Source: Firmicutes bacterium TM09-10
GTDB lineage: Bacteria; Bacillota; Clostridia; Lachnospirales; Lachnospiraceae
NCBI GenBank assembly: GCA_003481005.1
Contig: QUKC01000011.1
Coordinates: 1-64,000 of the forward strand
Direction of reading: 5' to 3'
DNA length: 64,000 nucleotides
Below, piece by piece: positions 14,645 through 22,419 of the stretch. The first letter of the stretch is position 1. Every line of letters begins with the position of its first letter. Under the pieces are notes generated by a model that had not been told where the DNA came from, made no database searches, and was given only the letters and a program-made list of their open reading frames with translations. The translations under genes and the position numbers were made by a program.

Positions 14645-16343
14645 GGCCAAGGAGGAGGCTTGGTCGCAGACCGCCCACGCCCCTGACGGGGAGCAGTCCG
14701 GGCCGGAGGCTTCCGACACTTCGGGACAAAGTGTCCCAAAGTCCAAGTTCCGCAAAAAGAGCCAGCAAGAACAGGCTGCGGCAGCAAAGCTCCGTATGGA
14801 GTCCCAAGGCGAAAAGCTGGAACAGGCCCGGGAGAAGCTGGCAAAACAAAAGCCGCCGAAAAAGCCCGGCCCGGTAAAACGCATAGGCCGTGTTGCCAGT
14901 GGTTCCGTTCACAGCTTCGTGCATGGCAAGATTTTTGAAGTGGAACAGGAAAATGTCGGCACAGAAGGCGCACACCGTTCTGAGCTTGCGGGAGAAACCG
15001 CGCTGCGGCACGGCTCCCGCTTTGTGCGCCGTAAAGTCCGGGAACATCCGGCAAAAGTGGTACGCAAGGCCGAGGCCCGCTATACCAAATACACGGCGGA
15101 TTACCATTTTCACACCGCCGCACAGGAGCACCCGGAGCTGACGAAAAATGCCCTTACCCGCTACTGGCAGAAGCAACGGCTCCGCAGGCAATACCGCAAG
15201 CAGGCAAAGGAGGCTGCAAAGCAGAGCGCGGCTGCGGCTGGGAAAACTGCCACAGCCACAGAACGCCTGACCGCCCGGGCAGTGGAATTTGTCAAAAGTC
15301 ATCCCGCAGGTGCCGTGGTTGCGGTGCTCTGTGTGTTACTCCTGTTTGCTATGCAGTCCTGTTCCTCTACCATGCTTATGCTGGGGAACGCCGGGGCCGG
15401 TGCATTAGGGGCGAGCACCTATCCTTGTGAGGATCGGGATATGCTGGCCGCCGAAGCTGCCTACTGTGCGCTGGAAGATGATTTGCAGCATTATCTGGAC
15501 ACCTATGAAAGCACCCATGACTATGACGAATACCACTTCGATCTGGACGAAATCGAACATGACCCCTATGTGCTGCTTTCTCTTTTGTGTGCGCTCCATG
15601 AGGGGCAATGGACAATAGACGAAGTACAGGGAACGCTGCAAATGCTGTTTGACCGCCAGTACATTCTAACGGAGGATGTGGTGGTGGAAACCCGGTATCG
15701 CACGGAAACCGACACATGGACGGACGAGGACGGCAACTCCCATACGGACACCTATCAGGTGCCTTACGACTATTACATCTGTACGGTCACGCTGGAAAAT
15801 TTTGATTTGTCCCATGTGCCTGTATACGTTATGGGCGAGGATCAGCTTTCCCGGTATGCCATCTATATGGCAACGCTGGGAAACCGTCCTGATCTGTTTC
15901 CGGATTCTCCCTATGTGAACAAGTACATTACCGGGAAACCCGGTGATTACGAAGTACCCGGAGAATATCTGGACGATGAAACCTTTGCCGCGATGCTTGC
16001 CGAGGCGCAGAAATACATCGGCTATCCCTATGTGTGGGGCGGCAGTTCTCCCGCCACTTCCTTTGATTGCTCGGGCTACGTTTCGTGGGTCATCAATCAC
16101 TCCGGCTGGAATGTGGGCAGGCTGGGAGCCCAGGGGCTCTATAACATCTGTACGCCGACCAGTTCTCCCAAACCCGGTGATCTGGTGTTCTTCAAAGGCA
16201 CCTATGACACGCCGGGTGTGAGCCATTGCGGGATTTATGTCGGTGACGGGAAAATGCTGCATTGCGGAGATCCCATCGGCTACGCAAATTTGAATACAAG
16301 CTACTGGCAATCTCATTTTTACGCCTACGGGCGGTTACCGTGA
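14625..16343 (+). CDS. NlpC/P60 peptidoglycan hydrolase of the mating apparatus
   Basis: A 572-aa membrane-anchored protein. Residues 1-225 are basic and Lys/Gln rich (cytoplasmic). One membrane helix lies at about 227-245 (AGAVVAVLCVLLLFAMQ). The extracellular part ends in an NlpC/P60 domain with YPYVWGGSSP, FDCSGYVSWV (catalytic Cys about 481) and SHCGIYVGDG (catalytic His about 532). This CD1108-type protein is the usual wall-opening enzyme of Tn1549-like ICEs, cutting murein locally for the pore. Palindrome copy 7 encodes SGQSVPKS at about residues 32-39 in the disordered N-terminus. Confidence 0.92.
   Translation: MKRKTNKAKEEAWSQTAHAPDGEQSGPEASDTSGQSVPKSKFRKKSQQEQAAAAKLRMESQGEKLEQAREKLAKQKPPKKPGPVKRIGRVASGSVHSFVHGKIFEVEQENVGTEGAHRSELAGETALRHGSRFVRRKVREHPAKVVRKAEARYTKYTADYHFHTAAQEHPELTKNALTRYWQKQRLRRQYRKQAKEAAKQSAAAAGKTATATERLTARAVEFVKSHPAGAVVAVLCVLLLFAMQSCSSTMLMLGNAGAGALGASTYPCEDRDMLAAEAAYCALEDDLQHYLDTYESTHDYDEYHFDLDEIEHDPYVLLSLLCALHEGQWTIDEVQGTLQMLFDRQYILTEDVVVETRYRTETDTWTDEDGNSHTDTYQVPYDYYICTVTLENFDLSHVPVYVMGEDQLSRYAIYMATLGNRPDLFPDSPYVNKYITGKPGDYEVPGEYLDDETFAAMLAEAQKYIGYPYVWGGSSPATSFDCSGYVSWVINHSGWNVGRLGAQGLYNICTPTSSPKPGDLVFFKGTYDTPGVSHCGIYVGDGKMLHCGDPIGYANLNTSYWQSHFYAYGRLP
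14723..14737 (+). repeat. ICE palindrome copy 7 of 13
   Basis: Core GGGACAAAGTGTCCC with arms CTTC and AAAG, in the low-complexity N-terminal coding region of the NlpC/P60 gene. Confidence 0.87.
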
Positions 16344-16357
16344 CAGGAGGTTTTGAA

Positions 16358-16612
16358 ATGGCAACTACCAAAAGCATGAAAATTCAGGCCGAGATTGATA
16401 AGGTCAAGGCCAAAATCAGTGAACAGCAGGCACGGCTCAAGGAGCTGGAGCAGAAAAAGCTGGAGGCAGAAAACAGCGAGATCGTGGACATTGTGCGCGG
16501 TATGAGCATCTCCCTTACGGAGCTCCCGCTGCTGTTTGAGAAGCTGAAGGACGGCGGCACTTTGGGACAAAGTGTCCCGAAGTCCGAAGAAGAAAAGAAG
16601 GAGGAAAACTGA
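16358..16612 (+). CDS. DUF4315-family small coiled-coil protein
   Basis: An 84-aa protein starting at ATG 16358 (GGAGG 8 nt upstream). Residues 5-42 form a coiled coil (AEIDKVKAKISEQQARLKEL), followed by IVRGMSISLTELPLLFEKLK, the DUF4315 signature of Tn1549-like elements. The role is unknown, but it is almost always between the NlpC/P60 and DUF4366 genes, as here. The C-terminal LGQSVPKSEEEKKEEN is encoded across palindrome copy 8. Confidence 0.88.
   Translation: MATTKSMKIQAEIDKVKAKISEQQARLKELEQKKLEAENSEIVDIVRGMSISLTELPLLFEKLKDGGTLGQSVPKSEEEKKEEN
16564..16578 (+). repeat. ICE palindrome copy 8 of 13
   Basis: Core GGGACAAAGTGTCCC with arms CTTT and GAAG, in codons 69-74 of the 84-codon DUF4315 gene, outside its conserved part. 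Confidence 0.87.
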
Positions 16613-16614
16613 AT

Positions 16615-17364
16615 ATGAAACACTTTCGTATGTTGGCGGCGGGGCTTTGCTCCGCCGTTCTTTTATGCGGCTCTGCGATTCCGGCCTATGCCTATTCGGA
16701 CAGTGGGAATGAGGAACCGCCTGTTGTGGAAGAAACTCCGGCCCCGGAGCCAGCGCCTACCATTACCCCGGGTGAGGGCTTTTCGGAGGATGGAAACCTT
16801 GTGACCCGCGATCTGCTCTACGATGCTGCAACCAACAAACAGTTCATCACGGTGGAAACCAGCGGCGGCAACACCTTTTACATTGTCATTGACTATGACA
16901 AGCCTGTGGATGAGGACGGCGAACAGTATCACACCTACTTTCTGAACATGGTGGATGAAGCCGATCTGCTGGCGGCACTGGAGGCCGCTGGCGGAGAACT
17001 TCCGGCCTGCTCCTGCACAGAAAAATGTGCGCCCGGAGCCATCCATACGGATTGCGAAGTCTGCGCGGTCAACATGACCGAGTGTGCTGGCACGGCTCCC
17101 GAACCCGCCCCGGTGACAGAACCTGCGGAGGAGCCGGAACCCGAGCCCCAGCAGAAAAGCAATACCGGGATGCTTCTGCTGATTTTGGCAGTGGCTGTTC
17201 TGGGCGGCGGTGCAGGCTGGTACTTCAAAATCTACCGCCCGAAGCATGAAAAAGCTGCTGTACCCGAAGAGGATTACAGTGAGGAACTGGCTGATTATGA
17301 CGATCCCGAGGACAATGGGCCGCCTTGGGACGAGGACGATACTGAAAGCGAGGATAATGAATGA
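16615..17364 (+). CDS. DUF4366-family exported membrane protein
   Basis: A 249-aa protein with a signal peptide (MKHFRMLAAGLCSAVLLCGS, cleavage probably after AYA at about 25), then a Pro/Glu-rich linker. The conserved DUF4366 core (DLLYDAATNKQFITVETSGG, then an FYIVIDYDKP strand) follows, then a Cys-rich patch (about 135-160). A membrane helix (MLLLILAVAVLGGGAGWYF, about 182-200) and a very acidic tail complete it. It is a standard surface component of the Tn1549-like transfer operon with unknown mechanism. The start is ATG 16615 after AGGAGG. Confidence 0.9.
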   Translation: MKHFRMLAAGLCSAVLLCGSAIPAYAYSDSGNEEPPVVEETPAPEPAPTITPGEGFSEDGNLVTRDLLYDAATNKQFITVETSGGNTFYIVIDYDKPVDEDGEQYHTYFLNMVDEADLLAALEAAGGELPACSCTEKCAPGAIHTDCEVCAVNMTECAGTAPEPAPVTEPAEEPEPEPQQKSNTGMLLLILAVAVLGGGAGWYFKIYRPKHEKAAVPEEDYSEELADYDDPEDNGPPWDEDDTESEDNE

Positions 17365-17537
17365 GATTTACAAATAACCCCTATGAGGGATTTATGAAAG
17401 AAAAAAGCTACTTTAAGGGTGTGCCGCCAAGCCTGCCGCCGAAGGGCTCCCGTTGTGACGGCTGCCCTTACTGGCGCGGGATCGGCTGCGTGTTCTGCTA
17501 CCGGGAGCAGCTCAAACCACCGGGCAACGGGAGGTGA
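17361..17537 (+). CDS. Small Cys-rich ICE protein
   Basis: A 58-aa frame starting at the ATGA overlap with the DUF4366 stop. Its second half reads SRCDGCPYWRGIGCVFCYRE, four cysteines that could hold a metal. The N-terminus (MRFTNNPYEGFMKEKSYFK) is basic. Coupling by overlap and the four spaced cysteines support a real gene. The function is unknown; the next gene is also Cys-rich. Confidence 0.65.
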   Translation: MRFTNNPYEGFMKEKSYFKGVPPSLPPKGSRCDGCPYWRGIGCVFCYREQLKPPGNGR

Positions 17538-17541
17538 TACT

Positions 17542-17895
17542 GTGGGCCGAGAACTGACCCGGACAGAAAAAGCGACAATCCGCAGGCTGGTGTCAAAATG
17601 GTGTGCCAACTATGACCGGGACTGCGGCTGCCTGCCGCTGGATTGCGAGTGCTATATGTTTGGGAAATGCTGGACAGGGGCTTATTGCCGCTACTTCCGC
17701 GAGGCAGTTCTGCCCCTTGATCCGGCGCTGGAGATTGCGCTGCTGACAGAGGGGCCAAGGCCGGATTTCAAGGCTTGCCCGGTATGCGGCAGAGCCGTGG
17801 CTCCTGATGGACGGCAAACCTATTGTTCGGCGGCCTGTGCAAAAGCGGCACATCGCAGACAGCAGCGGGAATATATGCGGAAAAAACGGGGCTGA
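17542..17895 (+). CDS. Cysteine-rich VLP-domain protein
   Basis: A 117-aa protein starting at GTG 17542. It carries CANYDRDCGCLPLDCECYMF, the GKCWTGAYCRYFREAVLPLDPALE block typical of the cysteine-rich VLP family, and a C-terminal CPVCGRAV..CSAACAKAAHRRQQREYMRKKR zinc-finger-like segment. This family is common in Firmicutes conjugative elements. The role is unknown; the Cys pattern suggests metal binding and nucleic-acid contact. It follows the 58-aa gene by 4 bp and appears to end the transfer operon. Confidence 0.8.
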   Translation: MGRELTRTEKATIRRLVSKWCANYDRDCGCLPLDCECYMFGKCWTGAYCRYFREAVLPLDPALEIALLTEGPRPDFKACPVCGRAVAPDGRQTYCSAACAKAAHRRQQREYMRKKRG

Positions 17896-18018
17896 TGTGT
17901 TGACAATTAGGCCACCTCAAACCCGCCTGTGACAAGGCTTTTTAAGGCCCTTTTCTGCGGGAGGTGTATGTTTCTATGTCCGGCCCTGTTTCCGTGAGAT
18001 GCTGTCAACATTTTAGCT

Positions 18019-18053
18019 GCCGGAGCTTTGGGACAATTTGTCCCAAAGTTCCG
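18019..18053 (+). repeat. ICE palindrome copy 9 of 13, extended form
   Basis: Core GGGACAATTTGTCCC at 18030-18044. Here the dyad is longer: CCGGA plus CTTTG on the left and CAAAG plus TCCGG on the right, so 35 bp are nearly self-complementary, with CTTTTG after it. It may double as a terminator. The 179-bp spacer (17896-18074) has no other gene that I can support. Confidence 0.87.
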
Positions 18054-18074
18054 GCTTTTGTGGAAGGAGGTACT

Positions 18075-19034
18075 ATGCCGAAATATTATCCGATCAACGA
18101 AGAAGCCGCAAAGCGGGCAAAAGATATGAACAGCTTTTCCGACTATCAGCCGGGCTCCGCTACGGCGGGCTACCGGGCAATGGTCGATGAAGCGTATGCA
18201 GCGGCGGAACGCCAGAAAGCCCGTGTCGATCCAATGTACCATGATAAGATTGACGCGCTGGTGGATCGCTATGCCCGGAAACTTGCGGAAAATCCGAATG
18301 AACGCAATGTGATTGATGCCCGGGTGCCCTCTATTCTGATCTCCGGGGGCGGCAATTTCCCTGTGGCAAAAAAGCACAAGCAGAACGCCGCCCGGGATCG
18401 CAACTATGGAGAGTATGCGGAGATTTCAAAGCTGCTTGATAAAATCCGCTCTGTTGGTATGGGCGGGATCAGCGCAGACGATGATCTGGCCGTGGAAAAG
18501 CTGACAAAAAAGCTGGAGGGGCTGGAGTCCCAGCAGGCCACCATGAAGGCGGTCAATGCGTATTTTCGGAAACACAAAACGCTGGATGGCTGCCCGGAGC
18601 TTACGCCGGAGCAGGCAGAAAAGCTCAAAGCAGATATGGCGCAGTCATGGCACTTGGACAAAAGCAAGCCGTATCCCGCCTATCTGCTTTCCAACAACAA
18701 CGCCAACATCCGCCGTGTACGCCAGCGAATTGAGGAACTGAGCAACCGCTCCGAGTTTGCAGGCTGGACATTCCCCGGAGGCGAGGCAAAAATCAACGAG
18801 GCTGAAAACCGTTTGCAGCTTATTTTCGAGGAAAAGCCCGATGCCGATCAGCGGCAGGAACTGAAAAGCAACGGCTTTAAGTGGGCTCCCAGCCAAGGGG
18901 CATGGCAGCGCCAGCTTAACCAGAACGCTATCCGTGCTGCGGCCCGGATAGACTTTCTGCGGCCCGAGGACGGTACAAGCCCCTATCAGCTCCAGCCGTT
19001 TGTGAAAAGAGAAAACAAAGAAATGTCTCGATGA
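18075..19034 (+). CDS. ICE protein of unknown function with GFKWAPSQGAWQRQL motif
   Basis: A 319-aa soluble protein. The N-terminus (MPKYYPINEEAAKRAKDMNSF) precedes a long helical part. The C-terminus has ENRLQLIFEEKPDADQ, then SNGFKWAPSQGAWQRQL and TRNAIR-like residues, a block found in several plasmid, ICE and phage proteins of unknown biochemistry. No catalytic motif is seen. The start is ATG 18075 after GGAAGGAGG. It heads a small operon (18075-20153) that ends with MobC, suggesting a role in DNA processing or establishment. Confidence 0.72.
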   Translation: MPKYYPINEEAAKRAKDMNSFSDYQPGSATAGYRAMVDEAYAAAERQKARVDPMYHDKIDALVDRYARKLAENPNERNVIDARVPSILISGGGNFPVAKKHKQNAARDRNYGEYAEISKLLDKIRSVGMGGISADDDLAVEKLTKKLEGLESQQATMKAVNAYFRKHKTLDGCPELTPEQAEKLKADMAQSWHLDKSKPYPAYLLSNNNANIRRVRQRIEELSNRSEFAGWTFPGGEAKINEAENRLQLIFEEKPDADQRQELKSNGFKWAPSQGAWQRQLNQNAIRAAARIDFLRPEDGTSPYQLQPFVKRENKEMSR

Positions 19035-19047
19035 TGGGAGGTGTACT

Positions 19048-19632
19048 ATGGACAAAAATCAAGGCTATTCGATTCTGAAGGCTGTTATGCTGGAAAATGG
19101 ACGTGGATTTGCATTGGGCGAACATCCCACCGCGCCATCCCGCTATGTCACATGGGCCTGCTATGATGACAAAGACGGCCTGCGGCAGTACGAATGGGGT
19201 CACTATGGAAATGACCGCACCGCGATGGAACAGGATTTTACAGACCGGGTGCAGGACTATCAGCGTATTTATAACGTGGGGATCAGGCAGACCGAGGCTC
19301 CCGGTCTTTACAAGTATTATTCGACCCAGCGGCCTGTGGACATCGGGACATTCCCGAAGCCGCCCTATAACAAGCCGGATGAAATTTTCAATTACGATCA
19401 GCGCGTCCCGGTGGAAAATGGCTCGTTCTTGGCTTGGGGTTATCTTACCTATACCCGCCCCCTGACAGAAAAACAGGCATCCGACTATGAGCTGCGTCCT
19501 GCGCCTGATAATCCCGACAGGCCCCGTCCGATTGCCGAGCAGATGAAAAACGCGGCAAAGTTGGCGGAGGCAGATCGCGGCCCGGAGGCTCCGGCTCCCC
19601 AGCGCAGGCAGCCTGACCGTGACGATAGATAA
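19048..19632 (+). CDS. ICE protein of unknown function
   Basis: A 194-aa protein that I do not recognise. It begins GYSILKAVMLENGRGFALGE and contains RYVTWACYDDKDGLRQYEWG, which reads like a compact beta-rich domain. The C-terminal 45 residues are Pro/Arg rich with RPRPIAEQMKNA. The same IKEQM/IAEQM-type stretch ends the SpoVG-like protein (PAPIKEQMAEAVKQ) and PcfB (VPIREQLQQAADQ). It may be a shared docking tail; ArdA also carries LSIREQMAAYQ. The start is ATG 19048 after GGGAGG. Confidence 0.65.
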   Translation: MDKNQGYSILKAVMLENGRGFALGEHPTAPSRYVTWACYDDKDGLRQYEWGHYGNDRTAMEQDFTDRVQDYQRIYNVGIRQTEAPGLYKYYSTQRPVDIGTFPKPPYNKPDEIFNYDQRVPVENGSFLAWGYLTYTRPLTEKQASDYELRPAPDNPDRPRPIAEQMKNAAKLAEADRGPEAPAPQRRQPDRDDR

Positions 19633-19644
19633 GGAGGTGCGTAT

Positions 19645-19809
19645 ATGGAAAAGAAACGTGAACAGGATTTGTCTGTACTGGAGGCGCTGCGCCTGCACCG
19701 TGAATTTCATTTGCCGCGCCCCATTCCGGCAGACGAACAGGAAAAGCCGCTGGATAAGGTAAAGGAGCCGCCCCGCGCCTGCCGCAGCCGGGAGCGTGAG
19801 GAACGATGA
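19645..19809 (+). CDS. Small basic ICE protein
   Basis: A 54-aa protein starting at ATG 19645 after AAGGAGG, ending on the ATGA that starts mobC. It is rich in Arg, Glu and Pro (LEALRLHREFHLPRPIP), with no membrane segment. Ribosome binding site strength and overlap with mobC support expression. The function is unknown, possibly a relaxosome accessory protein given the location. Confidence 0.6.
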   Translation: MEKKREQDLSVLEALRLHREFHLPRPIPADEQEKPLDKVKEPPRACRSREREER

Positions 19810-20153
19810 CAAAGAACCGCCGCCGTCCGATTCATCTTCATGTGATGGTGTCGGAGGCGGAACAGGCCCTGATTCAAGAACGTATGGCGGAGGCTGGCAT
19901 CCGTAATATGGGAGCCTATATGCGGAAAATGGCCCTGAGTGGGTATGTGCTTCATGTTGACCTTTCGCCTGTTCGTGAGCTGGTTTCGCTCCAGCGGCGC
20001 TGCTCCAACAATCTGAACCAAGTGGCAATTCAAGCCAACACCTACGGCGCGATTTATCCCGAAGAACTCGAGGCCTTGCAGCGGGACTATGCCGCTTTGT
20101 GGGAGCCGCTGTCTGATCTCTTGAAACAGCTCTCCGCGCTGGTAGAGCTCTGA
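19806..20153 (+). CDS. mobC: MobC-like relaxosome accessory protein
   Basis: A 115-aa protein. The N-terminal RPIHLHVMVSEAEQALIQERMAE is a ribbon-helix-helix-like start. The conserved block ELVSLQRRCSNNLNQVAIQANTYGAIY is the MobC hallmark. MobC binds oriT and helps the relaxase open the DNA. It is coupled to the 54-aa gene by ATGA. A strong hairpin and palindrome copy 10 separate it from the relaxase gene. Confidence 0.9.
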   Translation: MTKNRRRPIHLHVMVSEAEQALIQERMAEAGIRNMGAYMRKMALSGYVLHVDLSPVRELVSLQRRCSNNLNQVAIQANTYGAIYPEELEALQRDYAALWEPLSDLLKQLSALVEL

Positions 20154-20158
20154 CCCAT

Positions 20159-20192
20159 CCGGGGAGTGGTTGATACCGCTCCCCGGCTTTTT
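20159..20192 (+). terminator. Terminator between mobC and the relaxase gene
   Basis: CCGGGGAG and CTCCCCGG form a perfect 8-bp stem around 12 nt, followed by CTTTTT. It lies 6 bp after the mobC stop. Confidence 0.78.
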
Positions 20193-20199
20193 CTACTTC

Positions 20200-20214
20200 G
20201 GGACAAAGTGTCCC
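20200..20214 (+). repeat. ICE palindrome copy 10 of 13
   Basis: Core GGGACAAAGTGTCCC with arms ACTTC and AAAGT, between the mobC terminator and the relaxase ribosome binding site. Confidence 0.87.
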
Positions 20215-20251
20215 AAAGTAAAAATACTGTTTGCCGGAAGGAGGGATTTTT

Positions 20252-21658
20252 ACGGCGACCACCTACATCCGCCCTTATAAAACAGCGGCGGGAAAAAGTG
20301 CAATTCAAACGATGGAGGATCGTTTCACCTATGGCCTGAACCCAGAAAAGCTGGGAGCCGTATCTTCCTATCTCTGCGATCCGAACACGGCCCCCGCCGA
20401 GTTTCTTCTGGTAAAAAGTCAATACCTTGCAGAGACAGGCCGGGCCGTATCTCGCGGGGCCCTGTTCTTTCAGATCCGGCAGGCGTTTCTGCCCGGGGAG
20501 GTTACGGCGGAAGAAGCAAACCGTATCGGTTATGAAACGGCAATGCGATGGACAAAGGGAAAGTATCAGTTCTTTGTCTGTACGCATACCGACAAGGCCC
20601 ATATCCACAATCACATTTATTTCAATGCAACGGCCTTTGACCGCTCCCGGAAATTTCATAATTTTATTGGTTCGTCCTTTGCCCTACGGCGGCTTTCTGA
20701 CCGCGTGTGCATCGAACACGAGCTGTCGGTTATCCAAAAACCGCGCCAGCACAGCAAGGGCCGCTTTCTTCACTATGGCCAGTGGATTGGGGAAAAGCCG
20801 CCCTCTGCCAAGCAGCGGGTGCGGCTGGCTGTTCTCGCCGCTTTGGAGAAAAAGCCCACGGACTTTGCCGACTTTCTTCGTCTCATGGAGGAGTCCGGCT
20901 TTGCCGTAAAACAGGGGCGCGGCGGTGTCATCTCATTCCTTGCGCCCGGACAGGAAAAACCGACCCGGCTCCGGGCTTCTACACTGGGAGCCGGATTTGA
21001 CCCGGAGGACATCAAGGCGGTAATTGCTGGGGAACGTCCGCTCCCTGAACTACCAGAGGAGCCCACGGTTCCGCCACGGCGAGTTAATCTTATCATCGAC
21101 ATTCAAGAGCGTATGGCCCAGGGCAAAGGCCCGGCCTATGAACGATGGGCCAAGGTCTACAACCTAAAACAGATGGCTGCCGCGCTCCAGTATTTGCAGG
21201 AGCATCATCTGACAGACTATGCGGCACTGACAGCCAGCACCGAGGCTGCGGTGGATCACTTTCACAAGCTGTCTGACGAGCTCCGCACAACGGAGGAGGC
21301 TCTTTCCAAAACCTCGGAGCTGATGGCTGCCACGGTGGACTATGCCAAGACCCGCCCGGCGTTCGATGGGTACAAGGCTGCGCGGTACAGTAAAAAGTAT
21401 CTGGCCCAGCATGAAGCGGAGCTTGCCACTTACCGGGTGGCAAAGGATACCATGAACACCATACTGAACGGCGCGAAGCTCCCTAAGATTGAAACACTAA
21501 AAAAATCCCGCCGTGAGCTGGCGGGACAGAAAAAAGAACTTTATGCAGAATACCGGGAGGCCCAGCGGCAAATGCGGGAGGCCGTGGCAATAAAAGCGAA
21601 CATTGATCATCTGCTCGGCATAACAGACGAGCGTGAAAATAAGGCCCAGGAACGATAG
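20252..21658 (+). CDS. MobP-type relaxase, probable ACG start
   Basis: A relaxase of about 469 aa that nicks oriT and pilots the strand. The catalytic His triad is HTDKAHIHNHIYFN (about residue 111), the Relaxase/mobilisation domain signature. The rest is helical (coiled coil about 300-450). The N-terminus TTYIRPYKTAAGKS likely holds the catalytic Tyr. AAGGAGGG (20238-20245) stands 7 nt before ACG-GCG-ACC-ACC-TAC at 20252. An ATG in place of ACG would give the usual MATTYI start. TTG 20231 precedes the ribosome binding site and ATG 20312 would remove the tyrosine region. The true start is thus probably ACG (or ATT 20246). Sequencing error is an alternative. Confidence 0.88.
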   Translation, partial: TATTYIRPYKTAAGKSAIQTMEDRFTYGLNPEKLGAVSSYLCDPNTAPAEFLLVKSQYLAETGRAVSRGALFFQIRQAFLPGEVTAEEANRIGYETAMRWTKGKYQFFVCTHTDKAHIHNHIYFNATAFDRSRKFHNFIGSSFALRRLSDRVCIEHELSVIQKPRQHSKGRFLHYGQWIGEKPPSAKQRVRLAVLAALEKKPTDFADFLRLMEESGFAVKQGRGGVISFLAPGQEKPTRLRASTLGAGFDPEDIKAVIAGERPLPELPEEPTVPPRRVNLIIDIQERMAQGKGPAYERWAKVYNLKQMAAALQYLQEHHLTDYAALTASTEAAVDHFHKLSDELRTTEEALSKTSELMAATVDYAKTRPAFDGYKAARYSKKYLAQHEAELATYRVAKDTMNTILNGAKLPKIETLKKSRRELAGQKKELYAEYREAQRQMREAVAIKANIDHLLGITDERENKAQER

Positions 21659-21697
21659 TGACGGGCCGCAGACTACGGTGCAGCGCACCGGAACTTT

Positions 21698-21712
21698 GGG
21701 ACAATTTGTCCC
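21698..21712 (+). repeat. ICE palindrome copy 11 of 13
   Basis: Core GGGACAATTTGTCCC with arms CTTT and GAAG. It lies 40 bp after the relaxase stop, next to GTGCAGCGCACCG, a 13-mer also present in the large inverted-repeat element at 5090. Confidence 0.87.
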
Positions 21713-21725
21713 GAAGTACAGCGGG

Positions 21726-21808
21726 TTTGGGGAGCTCCCCAACAAGCATTTTTGCGGGCCCTGCGCCCTGCAAAAATTTCGGAGTGTGGCCACACCCGAA
21801 TTGCTTGC
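21726..21808. other. Candidate oriT: three successive hairpins after the relaxase gene
   Basis: The 205-bp spacer 21659-21863 holds the perfect palindrome TTGGGGAGCTCCCCAA (about 21728-21743). It is followed by AACAAGCA, then TTTTTGCGGG facing CCCTGCAAAAA (about 21749-21778), GTGTGGCCACAC (about 21784-21795) and TTGCTTGC. Clustered dyads beside a relaxase gene are the usual look of an origin of transfer. CCCCAACAAGCA recurs once in the window, at 34071. Confidence 0.55.
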
Positions 21809-21863
21809 CATTTAGCGGCACCCCCGAAAAGCCCCCTAAAAACGAGAAAAACGAAGGCCCTTT

Positions 21864-22226
21864 TTACTTGACCTCCGTTTCTCTGGCTTTTTGTAGTCCC
21901 TCTGCTGTGGCCTCCATGACCGTCAATTCCTTTTCGTCCATTGTATTGAGCAGCCTGTCAATATGTTGGCGGCAGTCGCTTTCGCCGTTCTGCCTGTCAG
22001 GATAAAAGAACTGGTCTACGGAAATATCCAACAGGGTGACGATTTGGTAAAAGGTGTTCAGGCTTGGATGCTGGCCCCGGTTCTCAAAATACATGATGGA
22101 ACGAGGGGTACGGTCTACGAGCTGTGCAAGGTATTCCTGTGTCCAGCCTTTCGCCTCTCTCTTGCGCTTGATCTCCCGGCCTAATGCGTGGAAGTCAAGC
22201 CGTCTGGTGTCTTGGTACATTCTCAT
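21864..22226 (-). CDS. XRE-family transcriptional regulator (cargo module)
   Basis: A 120-aa protein read leftward. The HTH at about residues 13-67 contains REIKRKREAKGWTQEYLAQLVDRTPRSI and MYFENRGQHPSLNTFYQIVTLL, a standard Cro/CI HTH_3 domain. FFYPDRQ and a C-terminal helix (LLNTMDEKELTVMEATAEGL) may dimerise. It diverges from the two-component genes, and the 193-bp spacer between them carries a promoter with an overlapping palindrome. It marks the left edge of the AT-richer cargo segment. Confidence 0.9.
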   Translation of the reverse strand: MRMYQDTRRLDFHALGREIKRKREAKGWTQEYLAQLVDRTPRSIMYFENRGQHPSLNTFYQIVTLLDISVDQFFYPDRQNGESDCRQHIDRLLNTMDEKELTVMEATAEGLQKARETEVK

Positions 22227-22309
22227 ATCACCCCTATATTATTTTACATTTCGGGTTTGACTATGAGAACGAAACACAATTTTATGTTTTGGTAGTATTT
22301 TATTGCCCG

Positions 22310-22347
22310 TCGGCAAGGTTGCCGATGTTACACGGACAAGGTATAAT
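22310..22347 (+). promoter_or_regulatory. Promoter with overlapping operator for the two-component operon
   Basis: A TTGCCG (22319) and TATAAT (22342) pair with 17-bp spacing. The perfect palindrome TCGGCAAGGTTGCCGA (22310-22325) covers the -35 box and is a likely operator for the divergent XRE regulator. Confidence 0.6.
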
Positions 22348-22366
22348 AACAGAAAGAAAATTTGAA

Positions 22367-22386
22367 AACTACACTTTAATCACAAA
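22367..22386 (+). promoter_or_regulatory. Candidate response-regulator box, copy A
   Basis: AACTACACTTTAATCACAAA upstream of the response regulator gene matches 18 of 20 bases of a box at 24532 upstream of the lipoprotein gene. Two near-identical boxes before two genes of one module suggest the regulator's binding site. Confidence 0.5.
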
Positions 22387-22419
22387 AATCTATGATACGC
22401 TATCTTTGGAGGTGTTATT

